From positions 126,001 through 190,000 of the forward strand of contig JABMCL010003715.1 in the NCBI GenBank assembly GCA_018857735.1: a stretch of 64,000 nucleotides of DNA, read 5' to 3'. The stretch comes from Alviniconcha marisindica. Its lineage: Eukaryota; Mollusca; Gastropoda; Provannidae. Under the pieces are notes generated by a model, which did not search any database, had not been told where the DNA came from, and worked only from the letters and a program-made list of their open reading frames with translations. Position numbers and translations under genes: made by a program. This document shows, one piece after another, positions 28,524 through 42,971 of the stretch. How positions within the stretch are numbered: position 1 is the first letter of the stretch; each line of letters begins with the position of its first letter.

Positions 28524-31420
28524 CCAGCATGGAGATGTCTGAGTACTTCATAAGTTTCTGCACATGATAACTGAAAAGACATCAGTTTACATGAATAATT
28601 GACAGGCACATATGGGCAGGTAGAAAAAGAACGCATCATTGAGAGAAGAAAAAAAGAAGGAGTTACTCATTTATGTTAGAGGTTTTAGTCTTTCTCTCAA
28701 TATGCTTTTTTTCTTTTCTTCCCTGGAAAAGGGAAATAGCGTTGTTGTTTTCTTGATTTTTTCTTCCCTCCTTGGAAAAGTTTAAATAGGTTGTCTAACA
28801 CCAGTGTTGCACAGTATTAGACCTGTAGCATTTTATGTTTCAGACTTCTGCTCAATTCAGTATTAATGTATAAGAACAGAACCAAGAACTGCAATTTTAA
28901 CTGCAGGGGTGAAAACCCCCACTTCATAGACTGAATCAATGACTGAAGACAGAAATCGGAACACGTTTTCTTTTCATCATTTCTTTCCCACTGCAATTTC
29001 AGATTGTGTTATTTCTTAGAGTTTATCATGGGTGCTGTAGTGTTGTTACACACCAAAGATGTATATATGCATTAGCACAAAAGTGAAATATTAGGAAAGC
29101 AGCAAAAACACAAATGTTAGGAAAGCAGCAGGAAAGAGGTGAGTAATATACTAAATGTTTCATTTTTCCAGTAACAGCAACATCTCTTTTACGGTGGTTA
29201 GTTAGTTAGTAACTGGATTTTAACGTCCTGTCAACCGCGCAGGGTTGCCTCAGGACAATCAGACTCTGTCATATGCATATTCACATTTCAAAACTCTTCT
29301 CATATATAAACCTTTTCTTTCACAGTGGACAAATGAAACCATTTTATTAATTAATTTATTTATTAAACATGACCAGTTCCAGATAATGTTGGGCTATAAA
29401 CCATTGATTTAACATGCATATACCACCCCTGACTGGGGCAACACTGAACGTATTTGCTGTTCCATTCACTAGGCAAAAAGCAGTCACTGTAACAGTGTTA
29501 ACCTAAACGCTACATTGTATTCATGAAAAGGATTCCATACTAAGATGGACACTTTGCTGTTCTGTTCACTGTGAAAAATACACAATCACTATCACAGTGT
29601 TAAACTACACGCTACACTGTCTCCATGAGAATTATCTGGCACTAAGATGGGACACTTTGCTGTTCTGTTCACAGTGGAAAATACACAGTTACTATAATAG
29701 TGTTAACCTAAATGCTACGCTGTCTGTTTTTGCTGTTCCATTCATTGTGGAAAATTCAGTCACTATACAAAGTTGTTTGTAAGCCACGTTTTGAAGAGAA
29801 AGGTGCATTAAAGTGGATTCAAACCTGTGCCTTCATGTTCACCAGCTGATCACTTTACCACTAAGCTCTCAATTTCTGAAACTACATATGCAGGCTTCTG
29901 GCCTGTTTCCCAACTTTTTCCCATGCCAGTTTGCCAAGTGAAAATCTGCCAACTTTGAAAGCTGGTTCTGTTGTGTGCCAGTTTGTGGATTCCAAATTTA
30001 TGGTCTGAACTTAAATCAGGATATGTACAGAAGTGCATGTGTGGGTGTGCTTGCGTGCATGTGTGTGTGAGAGAAAGAGAGAGAGACAGGGAGACAGAAA
30101 GAGAGTGAGAAAGTATTCACACAAACACACAGACGTACGCATGCACACACACACACACACACACACACAAGTACATGTGCATCCATTCACACACAGATGT
30201 CACTCAGATCAAAATGGAACATAGCAAGGATTGTTGCCTTGTGCAGTATGCACACACACACATGCACTCACACAAACATGCACACACACACACGCACATG
30301 GTAAACTAAGCACATAACACATAGCTGTATGGCACTGTTGACAAACAGGCACTTGGCAAACTGGCACTCGGTAACCGACACAGAAAAATAGTTGGCAAAT
30401 TGGCCTGTTCCAAGTATGCGTGTGTGCCCATCCACACATGTACAAACAGTTCAAACACACACACACACAATGACAGACAGACAGACTCTCTCTCTGCTCA
30501 CCTAGTTCTTTGATGATTGGTTCCTTCACCTCTGGTGCCAGTTCACGCCACTTGGCTGGCAGCAACCGAAGTTTACGCTTGTGCTTCCTCCTCTTCGGTG
30601 CTTTGCACGTTGGTACAGGACAATCATGGCTAGAAGGGACGAGAAGAAATATGAAATAAATACAGCATGAAACAAATACAGCATTCTGTTTAATCTTTGG
30701 GCTTTCCCATGACCTTCAAAAAGTGTGCCATGGTCATCAAAACTGTTCAGCAAATGTATATATATATATACAATGTTTGACAGACATTATTATCATGCAA
30801 AAGCCTGGAAGAATTTTCTGAGACAATGTCAAAAAACAACAACATGCATCAGTGTTAAAGAGCTTGAAGCACTCAGTCCAGAAAATGAGGGTACTTATTC
30901 TTCAATAGGGAAAGTGTTCACCTGTACCTTTAGTCTCACAAACAGAAAAAACAAAACAAAACAAAAAAACGGTTCCACCCTTATCCAGCCTGCACTTTCT
31001 GTAGTCAATATGGAGCCTCTCAACAGTAATAACAACAGCGGTCATTTCTATAGTGCAGTATCTCACAGACAAGGGTGAGCAACCTGTGCATTACACGATC
31101 TTCAAAATGCGTACCTACACAAAACCTCAAAATGATATATACACATATTGTATTTCTTGCAAAACACACACACACGCATGCACGCACGCACGCACACACA
31201 CACAAACAAGCAAACAGAAGCAAAGTAATGGGAATGGAGGAAGGGGGAGAGCAGAAGGGGAAAAAGAAGACAGAATCTGAAATCATTTGTTTTGGTATTG
31301 TTTGTAGATGTGTGTCTTCTGTTGTTTCCCATTTGTTCACGACTGCCTTGGGTTGCTGCTGATCCTCACCGATGTTATGGATTGTCCTACACAACTCATG
31401 TCATTTGTCTCCTCTCCTTC

Positions 31421-31508
<88 letters not shown>

Positions 31509-34500
31509 TCAAAGCCCTTTTCTGTGTTATTTTATTTCTCTCCTCTTTTTCCCTAACACACACACGCACATACACACATACACACACACACGCACACACA
31601 CACACACACACATCAAAGCCATTTCCCATGTCATTTTATCTTTCTCCTCTTTTTTAACACACACACACACATACACACACATCAAAACCTATTCCTTTGT
31701 CAATCCAGTCACGGCAAAGCGTGGCTGCTCCGTGGTGTGTGGGATTGGTGGGGTAGAGGGGGTCAGGATGGGAGCAATACAGAGGTCATAGTGCCCCGGG
31801 CTGGGGGAGTAAGCTGGTTGAGTCAGTTAGTTTGTTGGAGATCACTACTATAACTGTCACATCAAGACGAAGTGGGGAAGAAGTTGGGATAGGTTTGTGC
31901 GGGGGGGATGGCTTTACTCACGTGTACTTGGTGTGAACCGAGCGACACCTGCAGTTGCTGCACACCCTCATCTCAGGCTTATAGTCCGACTCGCTGAACC
32001 CGTACTGGTCACAGCCAGTGCGGGGCACAGGCCGACTCTTGCCAACATTCTCCAGCTGAGTCTTGCACACACAGCACCTGGGTATGTCTCCACCTGGTGG
32101 ATGTGACAGCAAAAGACAAATCCACATGTAGCAGAGCCAATAACACACAGCACCTGGGAATGTCTCCGCCTGGTGGACAGGACAGCAAAAGACAAATCCA
32201 CAAGAAGAAGAGCCAATAACACACAGCACCTGGGAATGTCTCCCCCTGGTGGACAGGACAGCAAAACACAATTTCACATGTAGCAGAACCAATATCACAC
32301 GCTGCACCTGGTGGACGGGACAGCAAAACAAATCCACACATGTAGCTGAACTGACAACACACGCAACACCTGGAAGCTTCTTTCCCTAGTGGATGGGGCA
32401 GCAAAACACAAATTTAGATGCAGCAGAACTCACAACACACACACAGCACCTGGGAATATCTTCCCCTGGTGGATGGGACAGCAAAAGACAAATCCACATG
32501 TAGCAGAACTGATAACACATGCAACACCGGCAGCTTCTTTCCCCAGTGGATGGGGCAGCAAAACACAAATTTAGATGTAGCAGAACCCACAGCATCTGAG
32601 AGCTGAACACAAATTTAGATGTAGCAGAACCAATAACACACACAAACACCTAAGAGCTAAAAACAAATTCAGATGTAGCAGAACCCATAACACACACAAC
32701 ACCTGAGGGCTTGCTCCTTTCACTGGTGGATGGGGCAGCAAAACACAAATTTAGACGTAGCAGAACTGCAACACACAAGCAGTACTTGGGAGACTGGGTA
32801 GGCACCCAGCATGTCTTTATGTGCATGCTTCAAAGCTATTTTGTTTTCATGGTCTTAGTACTTTTTTCATATTTAACAGTGCGTTGACAGCTTGAGATTT
32901 ATGGGCCGATTGGTAGACAAATGCGCAGAGATAAGGAGTGCCCCTTCAGCAGCGTAACTGGTTACAGCAGAGTATGGAGGAAGGGTGCCGGAAAGCGAGG
33001 CATGGAGCATGCCACTTACCCTCGGAGGATGCTGCGCCGGCCCCTTGGGCACTGTTGTCTTCAGACCCCTCCACGGCTTTCTCACTGCCTTCCTCTTGCT
33101 TGATTCTGCACACAGCAGACAATGCAAAAAGTCTGTTCAGAGAATGCAAGAGTGCAGTACATACATCAACTGAGTTATCAGCCATTCAAGAGCACAAAAA
33201 TTCCACTCTCCACAGAGTAGAACAATCTTGATCTTGACGTGCACTTAGTGCGATATGCCAACAGGACCCAACCTTGGGTATGGCATCAGTGGACATGGGG
33301 GAGAAGCACTCAATGTTTCAGGTGCAGCAAGAGATTTGTGTCTTTAAATTTTTCACGGGCTTGCTACGAACTATCTCCTGTTTGAAGTGTAGTCCTAGGG
33401 AAAAAAGAATATTTGTCGACAGCAGTTTTTGTTGGATCTACTCTATAACTCTGTGAGTTGTTTCTTGGGTGGTCTATCACTATATTTGTCGTCTGGAAGT
33501 CTGACGAAAGAGACACAAGGACAGGGGAGCGGGTTGGGGGAAGTGATCACTGTAATTCTGCATACTGCAAGGCGCTTTTGGAAATTTGGCTCAATGGTGA
33601 AAAAATCCACAGGTTAGGCACTCTCAAAATATGAGGCACAACCCTGGTGAAGTCGTAGCTGATGAGCCAAACCTGATGGACACATGCATCAAACACAAAG
33701 CAAAATGCCATAATACAGGAAAGTGGAAACAGTCAGTCAATCTGCAGTTCACAAAACAAACAAAAAGAAGTCTGAATGGATCAGAACAATGTATGCAGCT
33801 TCATTTTCTGAAGATGAACAGCACGGCAGACGGCAATCAGCCAACCCAGTTCCAGGTCTGCTGTGGGACCTGGTAATAAGAAGAGGCCATGCCAACTGAG
33901 TAGTTAGCCATTAAACAGCCCAACAGCTCCGTTCTGCACACACGAGAACATGTGCTGAAAGGGACAGAGAGAAAGGCTGGAGGTTGGGAAAGAGATTGAT
34001 TATGGTTCTACCATAAGCCTACTGGTGGCAAAAACAGGTACGTTTGGGTACAGACACAGAGTTGAGGACTTGGCTCGAAGTGATTCACAAGACGAGGACT
34101 TGGCTCAAAGTGATTCACAAGACACACAGAGATGAAAGTTGGGGCTACTATGATGTGCTAGTTTTGGGTAAAGCTGCATTTATAAAAATCTCCCCCCCCC
34201 CCCAAAAAAGGAACAACAACTATTGTCCTTTTTGTCCTCTACCCAGGAGTCTGGGTACAGACACAGAGTCATGGGCTTGGCTCGAAGTGATTCACAAGAC
34301 GCATGGAAATAAAAGTTGGAGCTACTATAATGTTCTAGTTTTGGGTAAAGCTGCATTAACAAAAACTGCCCCCCCCCCCCCCCCCCCCAAAAAGGAATGA
34401 CAACAACTATTATAAAAGCACCAGAAAACAACCCCACCTCTTCCCCCCTCTGGCTGCTTCCATCGGGAGTCCAATACAACAAACCTCTGTACTCTCCTCT

Positions 34501-35021
34501 CTCACTGGTCTCAAGAAATTGTCCCGTGTGGTTGACAGGACATTAAAATCCAATTACTATTATACTAACTCTCAAGAAAACCAAAGACATGTGTAACTAT
34601 GCAGTGAGAGAGTAAATAAGTAAGTAACTTGGTGTTTTACGCCCTGCAGTGACAGAAAGAGCAAGTTAGCTGAAAATGACACAAGAAGAAGACGCCTGGC
34701 ATCGCGGAATCTAGTCTAAATGTCACTGCCTAATTCCACAGAGCTGAGACGAGCTTGCTCACCCCGACATCAGCATACTCTCCTCTCCTCAAAAACACTA
34801 AAGACGTGTACAGCTATGCAGCGAGAGAAAGAGCAGGTTAGCTGACAATGACACAAGAAGAAAAATCCTAGCATCACAGACTCTTAGTCTAAATGTCACT
34901 GCCTAATTCCACAGAGCTGCGATGAGCTTGCTCACCCTGACATCAGCGCGTCGGGGGCAGTGGAAACAGGGGGTGGCAGCACTGGTATCGTTTCCTCCTT
35001 CAGCTCCTCCTTCACGCCACA

Positions 35022-35069
<48 letters not shown>

Positions 35070-36492
35070 TTGCTGCTGCTGCTGCTGCTGCTTGAAACAC
35101 ACAATATTTTAATGGCATAAGATATAGTGCTCATTTCAAAGCGTCCGACCCTGAAGTGCTTCAATCTCCTCCAGGGCCATCGTATAACATTGCAAGATGC
35201 CTATTCCTCGTTCGTTTAACTCATTCCTGCCTCTCAGGATGTCATATGACACCCTTGGCAAAGCGCTTCCCCAGTGCCTAGAATTACATTTTGTCCATGT
35301 ATCCCAAAATTCTCAAAGTGAGCACCTCTGGTCAGTTTAACTTCCTCTTCAGACTATTTTTCACAAGGAAATGGTATCAACCAAACCAAAAACTCTGGCA
35401 GGGAAAGAGTTAACGACTGGGTCCGGCTCCAGGCCAGGAAAATTCTTTCTGATGTCAAGTGAAAGGGTTGAGAATAATCTTTTTTCTTTTTCTTTTTCTT
35501 GTTTCAGTAACATACAGCATGCCCATAACCATAATGTCCAGGGCAAAGAGAAGGGCACTTCATAGAGAAGGGCACTTCTCTTTGCCCTGGACATTATAGT
35601 CATGAAAATGCATGGTCTGTCAGTGAAACAAAACCTGTGGTTGATGATCAACAATCCTATCCCTGCTAGCCAAAATGTAGCTGTCCCCTAGCAAAAGAAT
35701 TAACCACTTCACTGCATGCAAAAGACTGTGCTCAACTAAACAAAACACATGCATGTAGGCACCTACTAAAATCTCAATATCAGCTTTGTTACAATTTTAT
35801 GTTCTTATCACCATTTGTCTTGATGTGCACATGCTCCATGATGGTGACAGGGCTGTACTGACGTAAGCAACTTTTGCTTTCGTACTGCCCAACTGTTCTG
35901 TTCTGAATTAACCCCTTCACTGCCATGATGTCACTTGAAAACAATCAACAAAACTGCGAAATTTGAAACCCTTAAGCCTTTTTGTCTTCTTTTTTGCACT
36001 GGCACGTGAAAGGATTTTCATCAAAACGGATAGCACCGAAAGTAGTAGAGGTGTTATTGGACTGGAAAATATACTGTTTCTGAGGCGCGTCCATGGTTCT
36101 TTCAGCCTGGAAATTTTACAGGCTGGGGCAGTGAAGGAGTTAAACGAAACAAAAACCAACCATCACTCTTTCAATCAAACTATAAGTAACAGGCGCAAGG
36201 AATAGAAAAGCGAACATGGACAAACCTGTGACTTCTGAAGGGCCTTCTTGTTCCTCTTCATGTTTTGTTTGCGCAAAAGTTGCTTGTAGTTCTCCGACTT
36301 CTTCATCAGGTAGTAATACTGGATGCACTCGGGTACGGTCTGCAGGAATGCATCAAAGCATGTTTTACATTGACATTTTTGTGATGTGTGTGTGGGGTGT
36401 GGGTGTGGGGGTGGGGGTGGGGTGTGTGTGTGTGTGTGTGTGTGCTTGCCTGCATGTGTGTGTGTGGTGTGTGTGTGTGTGTGCTTGCCTGC

Positions 36493-36544
<52 letters not shown>

Positions 36545-39500
36545 ATGAATGTGTTATGAATGTGTGTGCACCTGCATCTGTCTGTGTGCACATAACCCAC
36601 ATTTTTCATTATAAAGGGAGACAGTGGGGTGGGGGACAAAGACAAAGATGCCCAGAGATGAAAGCAGTGTTTTTTGTTGTTGGGGGATGCATGGAATGGA
36701 GAGTGTAAATGGATGGCCATGGACACATTGCATACTGTTTCAATTTACTGCAGTTTAACAAACTCTGTTCTGATAGGCCTTGTCACTTTTTCTTTCTTCT
36801 ACAAACTCTCACACAGAGCTAAACAAACAAATACCAAGGTAGCTTATACACATTTATCCACACACGCATGCACGCACACACACACACACACATTTTAAAG
36901 CTTTCTGGTCAAACCCTCAATCAGCACATCTGGGAAACAAAATATAAAAGACCCTAGCCAGCACTACCATTCTAAGCAGCAGTTCTAACCAACCCAACCG
37001 CCCACCTTCTTCGGCAGAAAAGACGCGATGACGCTGAAGTTCTTGGGGTGCTGGAGGTACTTCTCCTTGAAGATCTGCTTCTCCTGGTTGGTCCAGTGCG
37101 TGGTGTGGTACTGCTCCTTGTAGATGGCCATGGGGTCTTCCAGGAGGCCGTTGTTGTTCAGGAAGCGTATGCGACGCTGCCTGGCGTCCAGCATCATTGG
37201 TGGGATGACCGCGAGCATGCGCATCTTTTTGTCTTCCTCCTGCTCACCAAACCCCATCGTTTTCATTTTCAAGGCATCACAGGTTACAAGATGCACTGTG
37301 TGATGGAAATAGAAATACATGCACGTGTGCATGCCTGTGTGGGTGTGACTTTTGCTGCTTTATTTGATTTTTGTACAGGCATATTAACCCACTCCCCCCC
37401 ACCTCCCATCATGTTCTTTGTAAAGTGTTCAGGGCTTTTGAAAGAATTTGCACTTTAGAAATTATTGCTATTATTATAACAAGGCATGTTACGCACACAG
37501 AAACAGCATTTGCAACAAACGACATGTTGACAGGATGCTGAATCCGATTACTAACTACAATATTTACATTTAGTGGGATGGCTCATCTTGTTTGTTCAGA
37601 TTCTCATTTGTTTAAAAAAGAGTGGGGGAGTGGGGGAGTGGGGGGGGGGGGGGGGGGGGGGGGGGGGTTGCAGAAGTCAAAATTACCTTATTACTTCCTA
37701 TTCCCTTAATAACTAGGGGGTGGAGGTGAGATGGTGGGTGATGTGGTGGTGGTGGGTGGTTGGAGGGGGGGGGGATGTTTCTCCACTTGTTACACAAAAA
37801 TGGAGCATACACATCTCTCACAAGTGTTTGCATCTGCGAGACCAAAGTCACAAAATGCCGACAGGGACAGGAATTAAGTAACTTGTTTTTTTGTGCAGGG
37901 TCAACCAGAACGGCCATACTGGGATGACTGGCGAGGACAGTAAGTAACCTGTTTTTTACGCCCAGTCAACCAGTACGGCTATACCAGGGCGACTGACAAG
38001 GACAGTAAGTACACAACTTGCTTTATTACGCCCAGTCAACCAGTACCGCTATACCAAGGCGACTAACAAGGACAGAAACACCAGGGCGATTGACAAGGAC
38101 AGAAACACCAGGGCGACTGACAAGGACAGAAACACCAGGGAGACTGTGGCAACAACTCTGACCTCCTGCTCATGCAGCCCATCCATAATCTGCTCCAGTT
38201 CCGCCTCGCTGCGAGCGTAGCCAGCTCCGATGGAGCTGCGAGCGTTCACTTTGCTGTAGGACAGAAGTCTGAACATTCAGTCAGCATCACTTGCATGCAG
38301 CTCAGGCAAAGACGCAAATTTAAAAAGAAAAAAAAAAGAAAAAGTAGAATCCCATCATTATTTTTGTTCTAAGTAAGTAAACATGGTGCTTAACGTCCAC
38401 AGAAACCATAAGGCTTAGTAGGGACGGGCACATTTTTGTTCTTACCAATTTTTATGATTATACTGACCAGCACAGAGGCAGAGTGTACTTACAGGCAGAC
38501 ATCAGATTCCAGAACACCTGGTTTGATGGAAATTCACACATCTGTTACCCAGAAACTGCCGCAGAAAGTACTCACATACAGTTTTGCATAGCTCTCTCTT
38601 CTCAAAAATGACCTTCGCCATTCCTCAACCGACTGAATTCAATCTACTGGTGGAAAAAGGCTGATTCAAATGATATTTCTTTAAAATTCCTTTAAAAACA
38701 ACAAAAACAACAACAACTATGGTCACCTTTTCCCAGTCCCGAACACATGCTACCAAGAATTATGAAGTTCTCCCAAAACGTTTGTTTAATCAGCTGGAAA
38801 AAAATTAATCACATGCAAGATCCTGTTCCCAGTGCCAGCAATCAACTTCTGTGAAGCAAATTTACAGCCCTTTAAAGCACACAGGACAGGCAGATCAAGA
38901 TTTCTCCCGGGCCACGACAAAGGTTTTTGACAGTTATGGCAGCGTACCTGGCAAATCTCTCCTGGACTTCACGGCTTTTCTTGATCTCTGGGAAGATTTT
39001 CTCAAAGTACTCCCTGGTGCGAGCATCTTTTTGTCTGCAAAGAAAGAGATATATATTCGCTGAAGGTCTTGTTTATAACTAGTATAAAACAAATTCCTTT
39101 CAGAGAAAATTTTCTTTATAACTAGTATAAAACAAATTCCTTTCAGCAGAAATTCTGCTTTGAAAAGGGTGATTAAAATAACCTCACTGTTTGCGTTCTT
39201 TCCTTGTATTTTAGTTTCTTTCATGACAAATGTCTTTCTCTCTAAAACAACAGCACCCATCTCTTATCATTCCAGCCTGTCTTAAGAGGTCTCTTACTTT
39301 AAAGCCTGCAGCAGGTAAAACATATAGCCTTTCAAGCTTTGCCTGCTGCCAGGAATTTGACCGTACAAATTTTGAGCTACACAGTTCACTCAACTTAATT
39401 TTTTTCCAAATCCTCCTGTCCACACTTTTTGACCATGCAGTTTCCTACATGGACCCACACAATAGAGTAGGTCATCCTGCTAATCAACACAAGTGATTGA

Positions 39501-39997
39501 TTCAGGTTCCCATGCTGGGAGCCCATGGAAAATAAACAGACTTTTAACCATTTAACCAGTCAACGTCAGTGCAACCTATGTGCCACAGTGCATCATTTCA
39601 GGACTAAACAAGAACACACCGTTTCAACCAACAGCAGAATGCAGCTTTATGTTTAAAAGGTGCCCACTTTACGCTTTTGTCTACCTACCAGACAGTGAGG
39701 GCCTGGAGGATTACACATATCGTATATGTCTGCATAATACATACTTGCGCTTGGAGTTGTTCTCAACTTTCTCCATCTTCTTCAGCCATCTCTGCATCAG
39801 TTGGTCGTAGCGATCAGTCAGATAGCGCTCCTGTGGAATTCAAGCAGAGAGATGCAGGTTTAAAGATGTCAGCTTTCTGAACACACTGGACACGTGTGTG
39901 CACATGCACACACACTGCAACGCAACACAACGCAACGCAAACAAAGCAGGAAGGGTTGAGTGGGAAGTGCAGCTGGTCTGGGAACTGTCACACGCAT

Positions 39998-40029
<32 letters not shown>

Positions 40030-42387
40030 ATGCATTCACTCTCTCTACACAAAGTTTGTTTGTTTGTTTTTTCATCCTCCCAACACATTATCTTCCTGCA
40101 TCTTCTCAAAACTTTCAACTGCAAGTTTTATTGTGCTAACAACTGTCTGGCCTGATGCTTTTGTGCTTCCCTGCCAAACTATTTACTTTCATTAACCAAC
40201 TATAATTACTTTACAGGGTCCTTATAAAAATAAAAATAAATTATCATTTTTTAATCTAGCAACTGTTATTGCATTTTACAGCAGAGTGGGGAATGAAAAT
40301 AATAACTATATGACTTGGAAGTGAAGGTGTTAACTATATGAATTGGAAGTGAAAATGTTAACTACATTACCTGGGAGTGAAAATGTCAACTAAATCACTT
40401 GCAAGTGATAGAGTTCACTATATCACTTGGGGAGTGAAAATGCTAACTACATCATCTGGAAGTGGAAGTGTTAACCATATCACTTGGAAGTGAAAGTGTT
40501 AACCATGTCACAGTTGGGAGGGAAAATGTTAACTATATCACTTGGAGGTGAAAATGTTAATTATATTTTACATGGGAGTGGCAGCGTTAACTACATGACA
40601 TCATCGCTTCCGGTACAAAAATGTGAATATTCCACTGCTGAGTGAGTCACTTGCTAATCTGTAGGCATGCACCCTGGTCCTATCTTCCTGCACTCACATA
40701 ATACATCTGCATGGCAATCGAACTCGCACTTCCAGTGGGGGGTCAGCACTCACTTCATTCAGGAAATGGCTCCTATTCACTGGAAATACCAGGCTATAAA
40801 TCCAACCACCAGCCCCTTCCTTGGGCAGGAGCTGTTTGACCTGACCTTTCCGTGCAAATGTCATGTTTAATCAGAACAAGGTCAAGGCCAGGTCAGTCAG
40901 TGCAAAGCTTCACCCCGTGAACAGGATCTACTTTCAGTTTGTTTCACTTAACCCCCCACCTCTGCTGCCCCTCCTTTCCAATCAGCTACCTGTCAAGCCA
41001 AGACCAGCCAACACTGGCTAACCACACCCTAACCCACTGAGTCCAGACATTTCAACCATATCCTTAGCACAGGCAACTGAATGTATAATTGTATGTTTGC
41101 ACTGTCTTGTTTAGTCGTATTCTATTCCCAGCTTTGTCCTCTTCTTCATCTTCAAATGATTGTCCAACTCCACTAGTCTGAAGACTCTGAAACTTCCACT
41201 GCATGCTGGGTTGGTTACTTTGGCGTTTCCATAATCCACCAAACTCACGGGCTACAGGATCTTTAACATGTATAAACTATGTGATTTTTTCGCATGTGTA
41301 CACACATGGGGGACTGTGGTTTATACTTATAGTCTCATCTGAAGGGCTTTTGTAGAGCATGCACAGAATTTGACTTTAAGCTGCAACTGTTAGAGTTACT
41401 CTATCATCAGCATTTGCTCAGACAGCAGTGAAATAATTTGTAATTTCCACTTTAGACTTCAACCAACTTATTTAAGGAGCAGTTGCTCACACAAGAGTGA
41501 AATCTACATTACCACTTTAAACATTACCTATTGCTTCAATAAGTGTTCACTCAGACAATCCAATTGAATTATACACAACTTTTTAGCCCACTAAAAAGAA
41601 TAGGAACACCAAAGTTCTCCACCCAGTTTAGTGTCGAGGCTTGGCCTCTGGCATGCAGACAGTTGCAAGAATGAAAGTTTAAAAAAATAAAAATGGGGAA
41701 AACACAGACAGATGACTGGCAAAGTAAAATAACTTGGGACAAAGATAGATAGTCAGCAAAAAACAATTATCTTTCTTCCAAATTATTTTTCTTTTTTTTT
41801 CTTTTTCCACCATCCAAAACAAAGCCACTGCACCTAAACTATGTCTGGTGAATTTCCTGATAAAAGACATTAACCTTTTCCCTGACCAAAATGTTTTCCA
41901 TCTGCTAATATGATGCTGTACCACTTCCTGCTAATTCTTTTGTGCAACAAGGTTTTTAAAAGCAGCACTCTGGGGTCAGCTTAACCGTATTTCGAGGCTG
42001 ACTTTGGAAGGAAACTCCACCCAAAATGCACAACTGTTGGCAGTGAAATGGTTAAGAGACCACCACTCTTTCTAAGACCATGTTCCCCTGAAACCTGCAC
42101 CCCTACCCCCCACTGCCCATCACATTTCCATGTAAATGCCAAGTAAATACAGATTCCTGTATTACTAACATTGAGATGAAAACAAATCGTCTGAGTGTTT
42201 ATAGTTATTGCGTGTGCCTGTGAGTTTGGGCAGGACCAGCCCATACCAGCTGACAATAAATGAAGGGGTGAGTGAGAGAGTTGGGGGGGGGGGAGATTTG
42301 TGTGTGTGTGTGTGCATGCGTGTATGCATGCATGCACACATGTTGAGTGTGTGTGTGTGTGTGTGAAGGGGGGAGGGAGGTGTGTGT

Positions 42388-42466
<79 letters not shown>

Positions 42467-42940
42467 TGTGTCTGTGTGTGTCTGTAGAGGGGTGCAAAGC
42501 ACAGGGCAGAATGTGGGAGACTAAACAAATGGATTCCTGATTATTGCAAGAGTAATCATGACCCCCAGAAAGGCACCGGGATGGTTCCAGTGCACTGGAT
42601 GTAGTGGTAAACAGGAACTGGGAGGGGGCAAGAGGGACCCTTGGGTGACTCATCAGGGCACAGCAGGTGCCTGAAGTTGGAGGGGTGGGTGGGTGGGTGG
42701 ATGGGTGAAAGACAAGGTTTTAGTGGTTGGGGAGAGAACCATGTGTGACAAGTTCCTATGGCCCCCTCCATGCTGTCTAGAATCAGAGTGAATGTCTGTC
42801 CATCTCTGTGACTGCCCACCATTGCTGTCTCTTCCTGCTGGTTATTTAATTAAGCCTGTTGACTGTGTGACCATGGGTTTATTCATCATCTCAGAGATTG
42901 GTGGGGGAAGAGAAATAAAGAGAGAGTGGGGAGAGGGAGA

Positions 42941-42971
<31 letters not shown>

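Noticed and set aside
31372..31791. 139-codon His/Thr-rich open frame
   Set aside because: Translation of (CA)n microsatellites; the same applies to the other TH-, VC-, SL- and ER-rich frames in the window.
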